From Alitta virens (lineage: Eukaryota; Annelida; Polychaeta; Phyllodocida; Nereididae), in contig OW028584.1 of NCBI GenBank assembly GCA_932294295.1, positions 25,015,138 through 25,079,137 on the forward strand: a stretch of DNA of 64,000 bases, given 5' to 3'. Shown piece by piece: positions 22,010-34,439 of this stretch. Every line of letters starts with the position of its first letter. Positions within the stretch are counted from its first letter, which is position 1. A program made the position numbers and the translations under genes. The notes under the pieces were generated by a model that worked only from the letters and a program-made list of their open reading frames with translations, ran no database searches and was not told where the DNA came from.

Positions 22010-23125
22010 TGAGGGGACCCCACTAAGAAGGTATCCCTTCGCTATCATGGGGTCACCTGCAGGGATTAAAGATTCATAAAATATTTTTTATACTATTTCA
22101 AATTAACAAAACAAAAATATAAACAGTGCTCTTCATCAATGATGACATATACGAAAGGTATGTTATGAATATAATAACACTAATGAGGGTTTGACCTTGA
22201 ACAAATATAACAATTAGGAATATCACAACGTTCATTATCTGTTGCAGTCATACTAAATTTAATATACCTCTTAAAACCGTCTTGACTATGCGTATGTAGT
22301 TTTTCCTTATAGTTGACCGACATGTTACTTAAATTATTTATGTACCTATACTTAATACTTTGCTTGGCAAATTCATGATTAACTAATGACAATCTAAATC
22401 TATGTACTTGTCTTGTTTCATAATTATGATGCTCAGTTTGTGATAATGGCAGAAGATCAATAAAATATTCCGGGAGAATGTGATTTATATGTTTATAACA
22501 GTTGTTTACCCTGACCAACTCATCATTTATATTTATCTCAATTGTTCTATCAGGACTATGAAAAGTATTTAGTGATGCAACTATAGTTGTATCGTCCGTC
22601 AGCATAAACAATTGGATGAAAGGCTGAGGTTGCACTAACCAAATCATTTGTATAGATAATGAAAAACAGGGGGCCTAGTATGGATCCCTGAGGGACACTT
22701 AAGAGGTAACTTAGCAGACATTACATCATCAACAACTACATACTGTGTCCTGTTTGTTAGATATTTGTTTAATAGCTGCAAAGCAGTCGGTTTTAAACCA
22801 TAATATTGTAGTTTGTATAAAAGTACTTCATGGTCCAGTGTATCAAAGGCCTTTGATAAATCAAGATATATATTTATAGGAATTTCATTTTTATCCATCT
22901 CTTTAATTACTAATTCCAACATTTCTTACACTGTCGAATGCCTATGTCTGAAACCACATTGACTTCATAGAATAGTTTGACAGAGTTAAAGTAATCATGA
23001 AGCTGATCATGTATAATGCGCTCAAAGACCTTTGATACACTGGGAAGTACTGATATGGGCCTATAGTTCTCAATCGTGTATTTTTCATCTTTATTATATA
23101 ATGGGACAACCTTTGCGATATTCAA
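22010..23125 (-). pseudogene. LINE reverse transcriptase fragment, multiply broken
   Basis: Read from 23125 leftwards: IAKVVPLYNKDEKYTIENYR and ISVLPSVSKVFERI (RT motifs 1-2), IYLDLSKAFDTLDHEVLLYK (motif A), GSILGPLFF in a second frame, and YAD in the second frame versus DDTTIVAS in a third. Frames change at least three times. At the catalytic Y-x-D-D box, about 22590-22600, four extra bases separate the YAD and DDTT parts, so the active site is destroyed. After the box the thumb region is deleted, and the C-terminus jumps to HNYETRQVHRFRLSLVNHEF and CDIPNCYICSR. A GC-rich stem at 22012-22060 (GGGGACCCC, then GGGGTCACC) looks like a 3' UTR hairpin. No endonuclease remains. It belongs to the jockey/CR1-like group broadly; the exact clade is uncertain. 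Confidence 0.8.
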
Positions 23126-23496
23126 TTTATATGGGAATATTCCTACTTTTATAGTTAATTAGCAAGGACACGACATCACAAATCTCCAGTTTAATCTGTT
23201 GAAAAAGCCACAGCTATCTTTTGTCTTTAATGACACTTGACATATATATATGACACCTTACAACAAAGGGCTTGTTTAATTCCAGTTGCCATTAATAATC
23301 AACTTGAGAATACAGTAACATAATTAGATTCGCGGGCCCTCGGACTAATGGGTGGTCAACAGCAACTGAAACGCCAGCGACGACTTGTCACTTCATAGGT
23401 CAGTGGTTGCATGGAATTTACTTAGAGAGCATGCTTACACTAGAACAGAACTGCTTATAATTACTACTTTTTCAACCAAAAAATATTACCTGGTTT

Positions 23497-23865
23497 TCAA
23501 AACAGGCAAAAAGGTACATGATGTCTAGAGCAAATTTGTTGCTTGAGACAATGTCTTCTCTCTGCATTTTTTTCTGCAGCCTCTAGTATGAGGTGGTCGG
23601 TGTTTATGCATCTACACTGGTGACAGAGATGGGATACCTGAAGGTTATTTGGTATTTCTGGCAAACGATATTTTAATTTATAGGCGATTCGGTGAACATA
23701 GTATGTTTTTGACCCAGGATCCGAAGGAAACTTAAATTTTTTTTGCCCATATGGGTACTTGGCTGCGTTGTAGGGTCCCCTTTGCCATGTTATGCAATTA
23801 TTCTGCTCCCGGCAGTCAGCATACATTTCGTTCAATTTTGTGTCGCACCAGTGTGCATCTAAAAC
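23497..23865 (-). CDS. Exon encoding a zinc-binding HNH/His-Me-finger endonuclease-like domain
   Basis: The exon starts at 23865 after a minus-strand CTCTTTAACAG acceptor and reads open for about 122 residues to the stop at 23497. Conserved blocks are CITWQRGPYNAAKYPYGQ, YVHRIAYKLKYRLPEI, VSHLCHQCRCINTDHLILE, EKNAERRHC and CSRHH. The arrangement HR-AY, then SHLCH-x2-C-x-C-x3-HL and a distal C-x-C-x2-H matches my memory of the zinc-binding loop of I-PpoI-type His-Me-finger homing endonucleases and their animal relatives. The His of SHLCH would be the catalytic or metal-binding residue; the Cys and second His bind zinc. No stop or frameshift is seen in the domain. Upstream exons were not found, so whether this is a host gene, part of a mobile element or a lone exon is open. 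A LINE relic lies downstream and a dimeric repeat upstream. Confidence 0.6.
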   Translation of the reverse strand, partial: VLDAHWCDTKLNEMYADCREQNNCITWQRGPYNAAKYPYGQKKFKFPSDPGSKTYYVHRIAYKLKYRLPEIPNNLQVSHLCHQCRCINTDHLILEAAEKNAERRHCLKQQICSRHHVPFCLF

Positions 23866-23924
23866 CTGTTAAAGAGCAGTGAAAAAAGTTTTTTTTCAAA
23901 TAAGTACACACACGTGCTTTTTAG

Positions 23925-24195
23925 GTTGAATCCTCCTAAATAAAAAGGCTAAACCCTCAACGAATCCCACATAGCACACAGGCATCCTTAAAATTGTTAT
24001 GTGTTCATCCGACAGGCAGGTCGGCGGTCGTTACACTTTCATTTCCAGAGCAGAACTCACACTTTTGTTTAGAGCTGAACTCTAACACTAATGAATTTAC
24101 CCCAATGACATTTTATACAGTAACACTGTATATGGCCTAGTGGTGCCTTGTGATAGCCACACTGACATATATTGGCTATGTTTTACAAAAATATA
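23925..24195 (-). repeat. Interspersed dimeric repeat, copy B
   Basis: The reverse complement matches 4990-5260: CTATCACAAGGCACCACTAGG, AGAGTTCAGCTCT, GTTCTGCTCTGGAAATGAAA and GATGCCTGTGTGCT occur in the same order. It lacks the first subunit of copy A. Confidence 0.7.
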
Positions 24196-25544
24196 ATTTC
24201 TTGAGTGTTTATATAGTGTGTGCGATGAACCGAAACAGTTGGCACTTGCCCTACATAGCCTTTTATGCAATGCTAATTAGAGTTCAAGATGTCCCATTTT
24301 TTTAACTCTAGAATTTCTTCATTTGATCATTTTATTCTGTCAAGTGTAAAATAATACAGTGTTTCCATGGATATAAAAAAGTCTGAAAAGTCCTATTTTA
24401 GTAAAAATCAAGGCCCATATTAAGTCTTACTTTTGTCCACTAAGTCTTACATTGTCTTGTTTTGATGCAAATATACTTGGATATTAACATCTACATGGAA
24501 ATATTCAGACTATTTGGTAAATATAAATGAATAGAAACTATGAACTTTCTTTAAATACACAAGAACTGAGTTATTAATAGCTAATACCCTAATTGTTTTT
24601 TTGGACAATGAAATTAAATATATTATTTTCTTACCATTTAATTGTTCTGTTTTTAAAGATTTTATGCACAGTAAGGAGTATTGAGTTCACTAGAAATATC
24701 AACACAATAGCATGTGCCCTTAACTAATCTACAACTAAGATTATCATTTATATGTCCAAAATAGTCATATATGCTATGGTAATGATACTAGGGAATATAT
24801 ATGAAATTCAGCAATAATTTTATGCCACATAAAGATGTTGGTTATAATTTCATACAAAAAAAAACCTTCAAGGTTTTTATTTACTTGTATTTCAATAAAT
24901 AAAGTCTAAATACAAATAAATACAAAATGTTAAAGTTTGATTTTTTATGTAATGATACCCTTTTTAATGCCTTTATAAGTCCAAATATTTTTTGCTCGCT
25001 GTTTAAATTTAGCTGGCAATTGAAGGAACTATATATCAATTGCCATATTCCCTTCAGTTACTGAATTGTTGGGTTGCTGATTTGCATTAAATCTATGGCA
25101 TTTAAATTAGTATTTATAACCGAAACCTTCACAGGTGTATATGAAGAAAACAATAATAAGTATTGGAGTCAAGTGAAAGTAATATAGATCATCATGCAAC
25201 TAATTAATTTAAAATTGCTAATTATAAACAAAAACTATTGAATGGGTTGTGCATGACAATGGTATGATCAAATATTTAATAATTGCAATTGAATTGTACA
25301 ACATTTACGGCTGTCATTTCTAAGTAATGGATGCTATGGAATATGAAGGAAGCAACACAATTTTTATCAACAAAAAAGAATGATGAAACAAATGTCAAAA
25401 AGAAGCTTAAAAGTGAAAGTACTATAATCAAGATATATCATTGGCACTGATGTAAGGATCATAGAGTCATTGATATGATGGTTTAAAAGAGTACCTGTGC
25501 AAAGTTTCATATTTTCCTTATTAAATAAAATTATCTGTCATAAA
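24196..25544. other. AT-rich intergenic DNA, no recognised feature
   Basis: I see no gene, tRNA or structured repeat in this stretch. Confidence 0.3.
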
Positions 25545-25830
25545 TGGCTATGAAACCCCAAAAAGGTATCTCTACACTATTTTAGACATATTCTTACTAA
25601 GTTTTGTATGCATGTAGGTGCAGTAGTGTGTGAGTCATGCTCTGGAAACAGAAATGTTTATGTGTGTTTTTTTTTCATTTATGTCTGAATATTTTAAAGC
25701 ACAGCTCAGATATGTCAATGTGACTATCAAAATGCACAGCTAATTATATAGAGTAATAACATGTACAATTTTGTTTGCATTAATGGTGGAGTTCTGCTCG
25801 GAAAACACAATTTTTAGTATTTTTTTCAGA
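25545..25830 (+). repeat. Interspersed dimeric repeat, copy C
   Basis: It matches copy A from GGCTATGAAACCCC onward: CTACACTATTTTAGACATATT, GTAGGTGCAGTAGTGT and GCTCTGGAAACAGAAA. A second, more diverged subunit follows with GTGACTATCAAAATGCAC and GTTCTGCTCGGAAA. This is the most diverged of the three copies. Confidence 0.65.
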
Positions 25831-27129
25831 TTTTCTATTATGTTGTAATTAGCATGAAATGAATATCAAAATGAACTTTAAAAAGTGAAAATAGTTTAGG
25901 TATGTTATTGATAAAATGAGAACACTCAATATTGGTCTATTATAAAGTCATTATTTAGCAACACTGAAATAGGGCATGACCACTAAATTTTTTCACAATT
26001 TTACCTCTTCATGTGCTGTCATGGGATCACCCTACACTGCATTAAGCTTTTTACAATTACCGCTAGGGGGCTGGTGACTAAGCGTACAGTGTCGCCCTCT
26101 CGTGTTAAATTGTAATCTTCATCATAGACCTTCAGGTCTATGATGAAACTTCAGTTCAGATAAATTTATGGTTCGTATGTTTGTTATTTTTATAGACAGA
26201 ACTGAGAAATAATGGATTTGGGTATATGACCATCTGGAAGTTGAAATTGCAAGGTTATCTTGTGACTAGGTAATTTCATGGTGTATTGTACATCACTAAT
26301 TTCATGATACTGTTTTGCTTTTTGTAAGGCCTAGCTGTTCCATTTTTAAAAAAGGGGGGAGGGTGGACAGCAAAACATTTTCAGACCCCCGATACCTGTT
26401 AATTTTTGACAGAACAATATTTTCCTACATTAACATATTAAGCAAAGACTGGTCAACAACCGCCTCCTCTTTTCTCTTTTGGAGAACCCCTCCCCCGCTT
26501 TTTCAAATTTTTTAATAAATGTCCATTTGATTTGATTATAGTTGGTACTTATAATTGAAGTAGTTATTTAATTGAAGTAATTATTAAATTTTATTAAAAC
26601 TGCCAGTGACATTGAAGGTTTAATTGCAGACGCAGAGTTGAAGAAATAATAGCTCGTGGACAAAGGCGATTTAAGCCCGCCGCAAGGTAAATAAAATGTT
26701 GTTAATAAGACAAATGTGTTTCATGAACTACTTGTACATGATATACTAGCTGTATTTGGCCCATTTGAACCAAAGATTCTCTTAAAGGACATGTTTGATA
26801 GGTTCATTTTTAAAAATTCAACAACATTTGACACTGTCTGCTTTCACTGTACCAGCCCAAAGGTGCTAAGCTTGCACATTTACACATGTTACTGATAGTT
26901 GAGACTTGCAGTGCCATAATTCCATAATGTTCGAAGAATTTTTGATGATTTGATAGAGTTTGATATTGTAACGTAAGGTTAATTAGTTGTAAAAAAAAAA
27001 AAGATGGAAAATGGTAAAAAATAAGTAATAGCATTAAACCAAATATATGATAATGTTCACGGGGTTACATGAGGATCTATTGCCCTTTCAAATGGTAATA
27101 ACTGTTTATTACTTTTTGTATTGTTTTAG
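25831..27129. other. Flank of the integrase pseudogene; short perfect palindrome
   Basis: A perfect 30-bp palindrome lies at 26118-26147: 14-base arms TTCATCATAGACCT with a two-base loop. A segment at 26630-26686 has splice-like borders and reads RRVEEIIARGQRRFKPAAR, but its phase does not match the next integrase exon. Nothing else is recognisable. Confidence 0.4.
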
Positions 27130-30100
27130 GGACCAAATGAGACTTGGCACATGGACGGGTGAGTAAATTGCATATGCAAGGCATCATCAGACTAGTTGCC
27201 AAGGAGTAAACGTAATCACGTTTGTCCATTCCACAGATGAACAGCACTCCGCTATCAGTATGTATCTAAAGCTGATGTGTCACTTTTGTCACATGGGCAG
27301 CACAATGTTGTCTACTGCCATTGGATGACAACAATGTGCTAATCATTTGTACGTGAGATGTCTTTTTTTGAGCCACAGAATGGTCCACATACATTCAAAT
27401 TTGATTAAACTTCAAATTCCCAAATATTTACATATGCAGGGAACTTTATTCTTGGCATTTGTACAGCATATATATATTTAAAAATACAGTTCACATACTA
27501 TTCCGTGACTCAACAAGAACCTCCTGTACATGATAGGTACCTTTTCATTATTTACAGTGGGCAATGACACTACAGTGGAATATGAGCAAATCACTGGGGA
27601 TCATATGTAGCAGTTGACATGACTAGTGTTTCATGATCAATGATGATACTGAGTCTTACATCAGTGTTTACTATACATATATATATATATATATTGAAAT
27701 CATCCTAACATATTTTTTTGTACCATATTTCAATCTATAGAATACTTCATACTAACATGTCTGCTCGCTAAAGAGTACTTCTAAAATCCAAATTAAAATT
27801 TTGAGAACATGCCTGGTGACTGTATTAGGAAAGACTTTATACAGTCCTAGCTCTGTTTGGGAAAGTGTGCTGTACGACCATAGTTACAGCTAATTTGGAC
27901 AAGAATTCTTTGTTTACCACATTCAAAATGCATAAATTAATGTTTTAGACTTAATTGAACTGGTACAGGTAACAATGGGATTTTACAACATGGTTCTTCC
28001 AGTTGATGCAGCACATGAACCACATGCATACACCCAGAGCAGGTCTCCTTTTATTGAGCGCTTTGCTAGTTATTATTTTCAGCCATGGTTTGCGCTGGCA
28101 TGAACTGGTAATTATTGGAAAAATCGACAACCATGGTTAGGAAATGATTGTATCAATCAAAATTGTTATGCTGACCAGGGCATTCCATATAAATATATCA
28201 TTTTAATTATTTTCTTCTATGTTTCAGCCATGATTAACTGGCACCTTACGGGATATGTATCAGTGGCTGCATGTGTAGGTGGGTAAGACTATTGTTGCAT
28301 GACCGACCCTTCCTTGCATTAATTTCATCAATTAGGCATACATATTTTTTTACCCTCGGCCATACTAATGGCTGAAGGGAATTGCAATCATCTGCGTGTG
28401 ATCATCTTTCCGTCCGTCTCTTGTAGAAGCGATAACTTGAAAACAGGGTGCCCCGGTATTAAGAAACCTGGAAAAAGTAGGGAATGTGGAGAACCTATTT
28501 TCAAATGTGAGAGGTACGGGGATCGATACCCGGATTCTCCATCATATTATATTCCTTTTAATGATACATGCTTAAATAGAATACTCCAGTAATACTGTGT
28601 TAGTCCATACTTGTTTATTCCATCAATTGATACAAATTCACAGTCCAGAGTTATACACTCTGTTCTTCATGAGAGCTACTCCAAGACTGCCTCCTAGTTG
28701 ATTGGGAGCCCCAACATGAGCATCCCATTTATTACTTCTTAACCAATCAAGAGGGCACTTGATCTTTAGCCCTGAGCATGATCTGCTCTGAGGCAGTTGC
28801 ATTGCCAATTATGGCCTTGATCTTTGACCTGTAGGCTATTCATAGCATTGGCTCTCAACATGATAATATAAATTAATAAACTAAGATAAAATAACATTAC
28901 ACCAAGTCTGGAAATGTAGGGAATTTCATTCTGTAGTCTAGAAAATCATGTCGTTTCAGAAATTGTGTAATGTCAGGGTGAAACTAGCAATGACAACACC
29001 CGCAAGGGGCGCTAGTGTCTAAAATCGCCACCACCTAGCAAAAAGTTTATCAGCTTACCTTAATCAACATTGCCTCACATTACGGCTGTTTTAACATAGA
29101 AAAAAGCAAAGAAACACATGAAATTAAGGGACAAGGTTATGAGGAAGTAGTATAGCGCACATTGGCAGTGAAACAGCTCGTTAAAAGTTTTTGTTCCACA
29201 AATGTAGGTTGAAAACGTGATGATACCACTTTTGATATAACTTAACCAATCAGACAAAATTGTCTACAAGTATTTTGATGTTTATTTTGTGAAATTCCGT
29301 GCATGTGGAGAGGAGTTACGGTGATTTAAGTGGACCGTTTGTGATTAATCTGCTGCTTTTACCATGTTTTGCATGCTTGCCAAGGCACTCGCGCAGCAGC
29401 AAAAATGGTGGCGCGGTCCATTTTCGCCAGGACTTTCGGCCTTTAACATGCTATATATTGAATTATGATGAATTCTATGCTGAATAAACTGCAGGGATAT
29501 TATGTTAAAAACATATCCAATCGTTTGACACCTTATTTTCCCTCATAGGTTATATAGATAATTGGTAATGAACTGGATCATTTTTTGTCCATTTTATGGC
29601 TGAAAAGCCAGCCCAAAAAAAAAAATTACAAAATCCAAAAAAGGAGGAATGTAAGGCAATCAATTTTAGTTTTATCTATAAGGTGTCCCTAGGAGTGGAT
29701 TTGAAGCAAAAAAACTGGTAAACTGCTGATGTCAACGCATGCTAGGCCAAGGGTTGTACGTGCCTTGTACATGATTTTTGCAAAATATTTTTATTGGTTT
29801 ACGACACAGGTATTCAAGAAGAATAATATGGTTGCAGGCACAATTAATCCAAAAGTGATTGGTGGATATTATCTCCGAGCTGTCTGTGATACACAAGGTA
29901 ATTAAAAAATATAGTTTTGTGCATGATATGCAGTATGGTGATCAAATATTAATATTTGACTATATACATTTTTAGGTTGTCCTCTCACAGTACGAATGGA
30001 TGCTGGGACCGAAAATGGAGAGATTGCATCAATGCAGGTATTTTTGCGAAGACATCAGTCAGTGGAAGGAAAGCCACCTGTGATTTTATGGGAAGTCAAC

Positions 30101-31340
30101 AGGGAATCAAGTGAGGAATGTTTCTATCTGTGGGCACTGGGTATAACTCTAATTGTAATTAATCATAACGGAAAAGTTGGAGGGGGGGGGGTTGGGCTTT
30201 TTCTAAAATTATATTCTATACGCAATGATGCATTTCATCAGTGTTCTCTGCGACTGAATGTTATTCCCATGCAGTGCATGCAAGATGTTGATTTATTACA
30301 ATACCAAGACTAAATACATTATTTGTTTATTGTAATAATATAATTCCCCAATTTATAATTCCATATTTGCCTGGAAGTAGTACTGTTATATAAGGGTTTC
30401 CTTGATATGGTAGTATCAAGAGCTACTGGCATTTAAGCAGTACATTAATTTCATTGCATCACGATCACTGCTCATAAACGGCATTAAATATTTGTATCTT
30501 TGAATTGTCAGAGCTTTTGCTCTTTGGCTAGACATCGCTAAGGTTGAATGTTCTTAAGACCATTGTGGCATTGTCAGAGATAATTAATAACTGAATGATG
30601 ACCATGTCTGTCATTTCATAATCGACATAATTATAGACATTAAGGCTGGTACGGGGGGAGACATGGCCCCAATGGCCCTCCCTGGATCTGCCAGTGGGTA
30701 CCATTAAGCTGGGTGATCTAGTGGTAAGACGCTCGCCTGTTCCTCTTAAGGACCCAAGTGCAATCCCTGGCTCGGGCACTCTTCATGAGCAAAATCCCAG
30801 CTGGAAGTCAGTCGGATGAGACGTTAAATTGGGTCCTTTGTACTCAGTGTCTATGCTGAGACACGTAAAAGATCCCACCCATGTGGTAAATTTGTAACAT
30901 GGGTGGACTTCTCTCTCACCACATCAATCAACACTCAATAGCAGCAATAACTTGACTTAGAGGCTGCACTTTCAACATCTATTTATCTATCTATGATTAC
31001 TTTGCAACATTTTTTTCAGTGAATTGAACAATTCTGGTGGTCTATACTCGGTAGACAAGTTGTTGAATGATGGAGACAGTTTTTCAGTGAGAATGGAATT
31101 GACAGCAGTCATTTTGAAAAGTAAGGATTATCGATGAATAATATACGTATAATCTGAATTTTGTACCAGTTCAGTATTGTCATGGAGGAAAGTCAAAGAG
31201 CATAAACAATCTTTCCAGGTGCCTTGCAAGATTCTGCTTCCTTGGTATTATACAATGTGTCCTTAATGAGAATTCAACTTTGGAAGTGCCACAGGATCAG
31301 ATTCTAGAGGATCCTATGCGTGCCAAGTGGTATATCACCT
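27130..31340 (+). pseudogene. Intron-containing integrase-type transposase gene, decayed
   Basis: Exon blocks with splice sites: 27130-27158 (GPNETWHMDG), 28228 to about 28275 (LAPYGICISGC), 29810-29897 (INPKVIGGYYLRAVCDTQ), 29976-30110 (GCPLTVRMDAGTENGEIASM, later FYGKSTGNQ), 31020-31120 (IEQFWWSILGRQVV, WRQFF) and 31219 to about 31340 (CLARFCFLGIIQCVLNE). Junction phases agree across most introns (2+1, 1+2, 0, 2+1), which supports one gene. The WH-x-DG, D-x-GTEN and NQ-RIE-WW blocks belong to an rve-like integrase-core family found in many animal genomes, acting as a DDE recombinase. It is dead: TAA at 28235, TGA as the first codon at 31020, TGA at 31068, a frameshift and stop in the 29976 exon, and apparently a missing exon between 28275 and 29810. 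A SINE occupies the fifth intron. The KDZ gene follows on the same strand. Confidence 0.7.
30705..31000 (+). mobile_element. SINE with tRNA-like head, plus strand
   Basis: The head reads GCTGGGTGATCTAGTGGTAA then CGCTCGCC (A-box-like) and AAGTGCAATCCC (B-box-like). It is followed by the shared central block GGATGAGACGTTAAATTGGG, ACTCAGTGTCTATGCTGAG, GTAAAAGATCCCACCCATG and a tail of CTAT units ending near 31000. It is a fuller copy of the family seen truncated at 10809-11003. It sits in an intron of the integrase pseudogene. Confidence 0.78.
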
Positions 31341-31492
31341 GACTTGTCATTCACCCGATTCAACTACTGTCATAGTATATATAGAGGGTACAGGGACAGG
31401 GCGTCAGGAGATGGGTATGCAGTACAGGGACCGGCAGGGACGTCCCTGTGGGTGTAATATAGTGGAAGCGTAGCTGCAGCAGGCCAGCTATG

Positions 31493-31507
31493 GGGGGGGG
31501 GGGGGGG
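31493..31507. repeat. Poly-G tract
   Basis: About 15 consecutive G residues lie between the integrase and KDZ pseudogenes. The minus-strand open frame across it is an artefact of the tract. Confidence 0.75.
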
Positions 31508-34439
31508 CCTCCCCTGGAAAGTTTTTGAAAAACAAACTGCCTGAGATGCTTTTTCCTGTATTCTGGAGGCAGATAAAGGTGTAATCTACCAGGAAATTCT
31601 GGCATAGTAATGTAACTTAAATAGGTTCAATGCTTCACATCATCCTAATAAATGATGTCATGTTCCTTTTTTTTCAGCGTATATTAAAAGAAAAAGAAAG
31701 ATGTGCCAGAAGTGGGAATCGATCAGGCAGGACATGCTCAAGGTCCTCATTGCTGATGAATTTCCAGCTACATTCAATTGTGTGCGTTGAAATGAGTACA
31801 GTCCTGAAATTTTTCGATGCAAATACTGTGGACCGGCTGCCTACTTCTGTAAAGAGTGTTGCACTGACCACCACAGAATAACCCTGCTACATCAACCAGA
31901 AATGTGGGATACCGAGGTAATTATGTGTGTTCATTTCAGATGAATATCTTGCATCTGTCATGTGTGAATGCAGTGTAGAAATCTGATTTAATGAATATAA
32001 TTTTCAGAAACAGCACTTCGTTAACTACAACCTTTATAGTCGATAACCACCAATGTCCTGCCAGCAGACATTATTGTTATTGATGACAAAGGTAAGATGT
32101 GCATTGTGTTTGAAAACGTATTTATACATCCAGGAAAAACAAATAAATTGAACAACATTAAGTTAACATGTAATCATATTTGATGTCTGTTTGCACTTAA
32201 TTTCCACATTCTTGCACACTAAGTTTATTTTTTAGGTGTGCAGCACTATCACACCATGCAGGCATGTAACTGCGAAGATTTGGCAGTTACACTGGTACGA
32301 CTAGGACTTTGTCCAGCTTCCCCAACCTTACCAAGAGTGGCCTTCTCATTTGATTTTATGCTGACTTTGCGAGCGATGGTTTTTGGAAGGGCAGATCAGT
32401 CTGAGTTAATTTTGCAGTGCAATGCAGGATACAAGAATTGGTCGTTTTGAAAATGCTTTTGATTGGGTGAGTTTTCAACAAAAAATATCTTAGAAGTGGG
32501 CCTAAAGAACTGGGACAGAATTAATTGCCTATCACAGAATTGATGCGCTAATTGTTGGATGTGTGGATCTTAAGTTAAGTTACCCCATTAATTCAAATAC
32601 ATTGCAATGTTTATTGTATTGGTTATTCAGCTGCTTCAGCAGAATGCATTATTGAACTAGGTTAAAGTCAATTACGTATGTACCACATTATAATGGGTTT
32701 ATCATTCGTTTGTATATTTTTCAAATGCAGGTTCAGAATCTATATTAAGTTATAAATTGGAAATGTGTTCTCAAATTCATGTGGTTGATTCATGGGAAAA
32801 ACTTTGGACAATGCTCCGATGTTGATCTGCCTGATGGAAGCCACTGTCTTGCTTGCCCAAAAGTGAGATTTTCTATTATGCATTAAAAAGACATCCGTTC
32901 GTTTTATTTTATATACTTATGTATACCATATTCCCAAACTTAATTCTGTTCTGAATTTGAGCATAAACAAAGATATATCCTATAAAGTGGACAATTCAGC
33001 TTTCTCATCAATTTGCCCTTTGTAACTTTTGCAAGATTTTTAAATTTTTTTTTTGTATTTAGAAAGGAGAAAATAAAAGGGAGACTGGCAATGGATGGTA
33101 ACTTCAACTTGGTTCACAGAAATTCTGCTGGAAAAAGTATCCGTGACCCACTGCATGCAGGTCGCTTCTTTTTGCAACAAGAACTTGTTGACAAGTTTGT
33201 GGAGGAACAAGCCTGCAAATTAAATGAAACTCAGGTAAATATTATGATTTTGGAGCAGTTTATTTGTGATAGAAATACCACAGGCTAGAAGTTGCAATTG
33301 CTGGACAAAATGGGCAATTTTCTTCTGAAGAAGACATAATGCTTTCAAGGGAAATGAAGTTCTTGTAACTTACAAGCTTCAGTAATCTTCACCCAAATTA
33401 CTACTACACATGTTCCATGAAATGACACCATTAATCCCATGTTCAGAGTACTCTCTCTTATAGTATTGTAACTGGCCTAGGGTATTACGATGCCCTGCAG
33501 TGTCAGGTGTGGTGTCCAATTATTCGTTAAGAGGATTGATATATTGGTGCTCTAGTTGTAAAATTAGAGATAAGGCCTTAAATATCAGAAGACTTTTATG
33601 TGTTTTTGGATGGGTAACCATTGACCATTTTTGAAGTGAAATCTACCTTGAGGACAGAATAATTCCAGACGTATAGAAGTAGTTTAAAAAAAATTCTGTG
33701 ACATTATTTTTGTGTTAATAAGCTAAATCAGTATTTCTGACTTCCACTGTGACACCTCGAAATAAGAACTGGTATTCCATAGCAGTTAAAGTAGCATAAA
33801 TTTATCATCTATAATGTAATAAGTACAAATTATTTTCAGGTTTGCAACAATTTTCAAGCTGGTTCCATTCTACGGTCTAAAAATAAAACTGAGAAACTGG
33901 ATGTCACTGGAATGTTTGCTTCCATTTGCTGCCATGATATGCCTTCTCGTGCTCTGAACATGAGATTTGGGGAAAGGTAAGACATAAAGTAGTGTGATTC
34001 TAAAAAGAAGAAATCAGCTTCAGCACACATGTAATTATCAGTGTAAGGAAATATATGAATCACTACTTGTACATTGTAATATTATATCTACTTCTTTTTT
34101 TCGTAGTAGCAAATCATACAATGCTGTGCATAAGTAAGTGAACCCCTCTGGAAAATTTTTGTTTTTATTAGTATTCAGGGTTCTTAAAATAAATAAAAAG
34201 CAATCAGTATTATCATATTTTAAAATTATAAGGTTACACGAGGCCTGACCAGTCTGAAGTTTGATGTTAATTTCACTCATCGTAACTATTGTATCTATCA
34301 CTTTCTGGATGATAAATTTGTTGAGGGGTTCACTTACTTGCATATATAATATTGACAAGTGAAATGTGTGAAGCTTGTCTTGTCTAGAGTTTGATTGTTC
34401 TACTACTAGGCCTAGAAATACAAATGATGGCTCGCTTCT

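Noticed and set aside
26630..26686. Extra exon RRVEEIIARGQRRFKPAAR upstream of the integrase gene
   Set aside because: Splice borders look fair, but the phase does not join the following GPNETWHMDG exon and the residues do not fit the expected family block.
28366..28592. Small gene starting MAEGNCNHLRVIIFPS
   Set aside because: The sequence looks like a dispersed non-coding repeat; no splice or domain evidence supports coding.
31360..31605. Minus-strand protein MPEFPGRLHLYLPPEYR
   Set aside because: The frame crosses a poly-G tract and has no family match; the plus strand holds the end of the integrase pseudogene.
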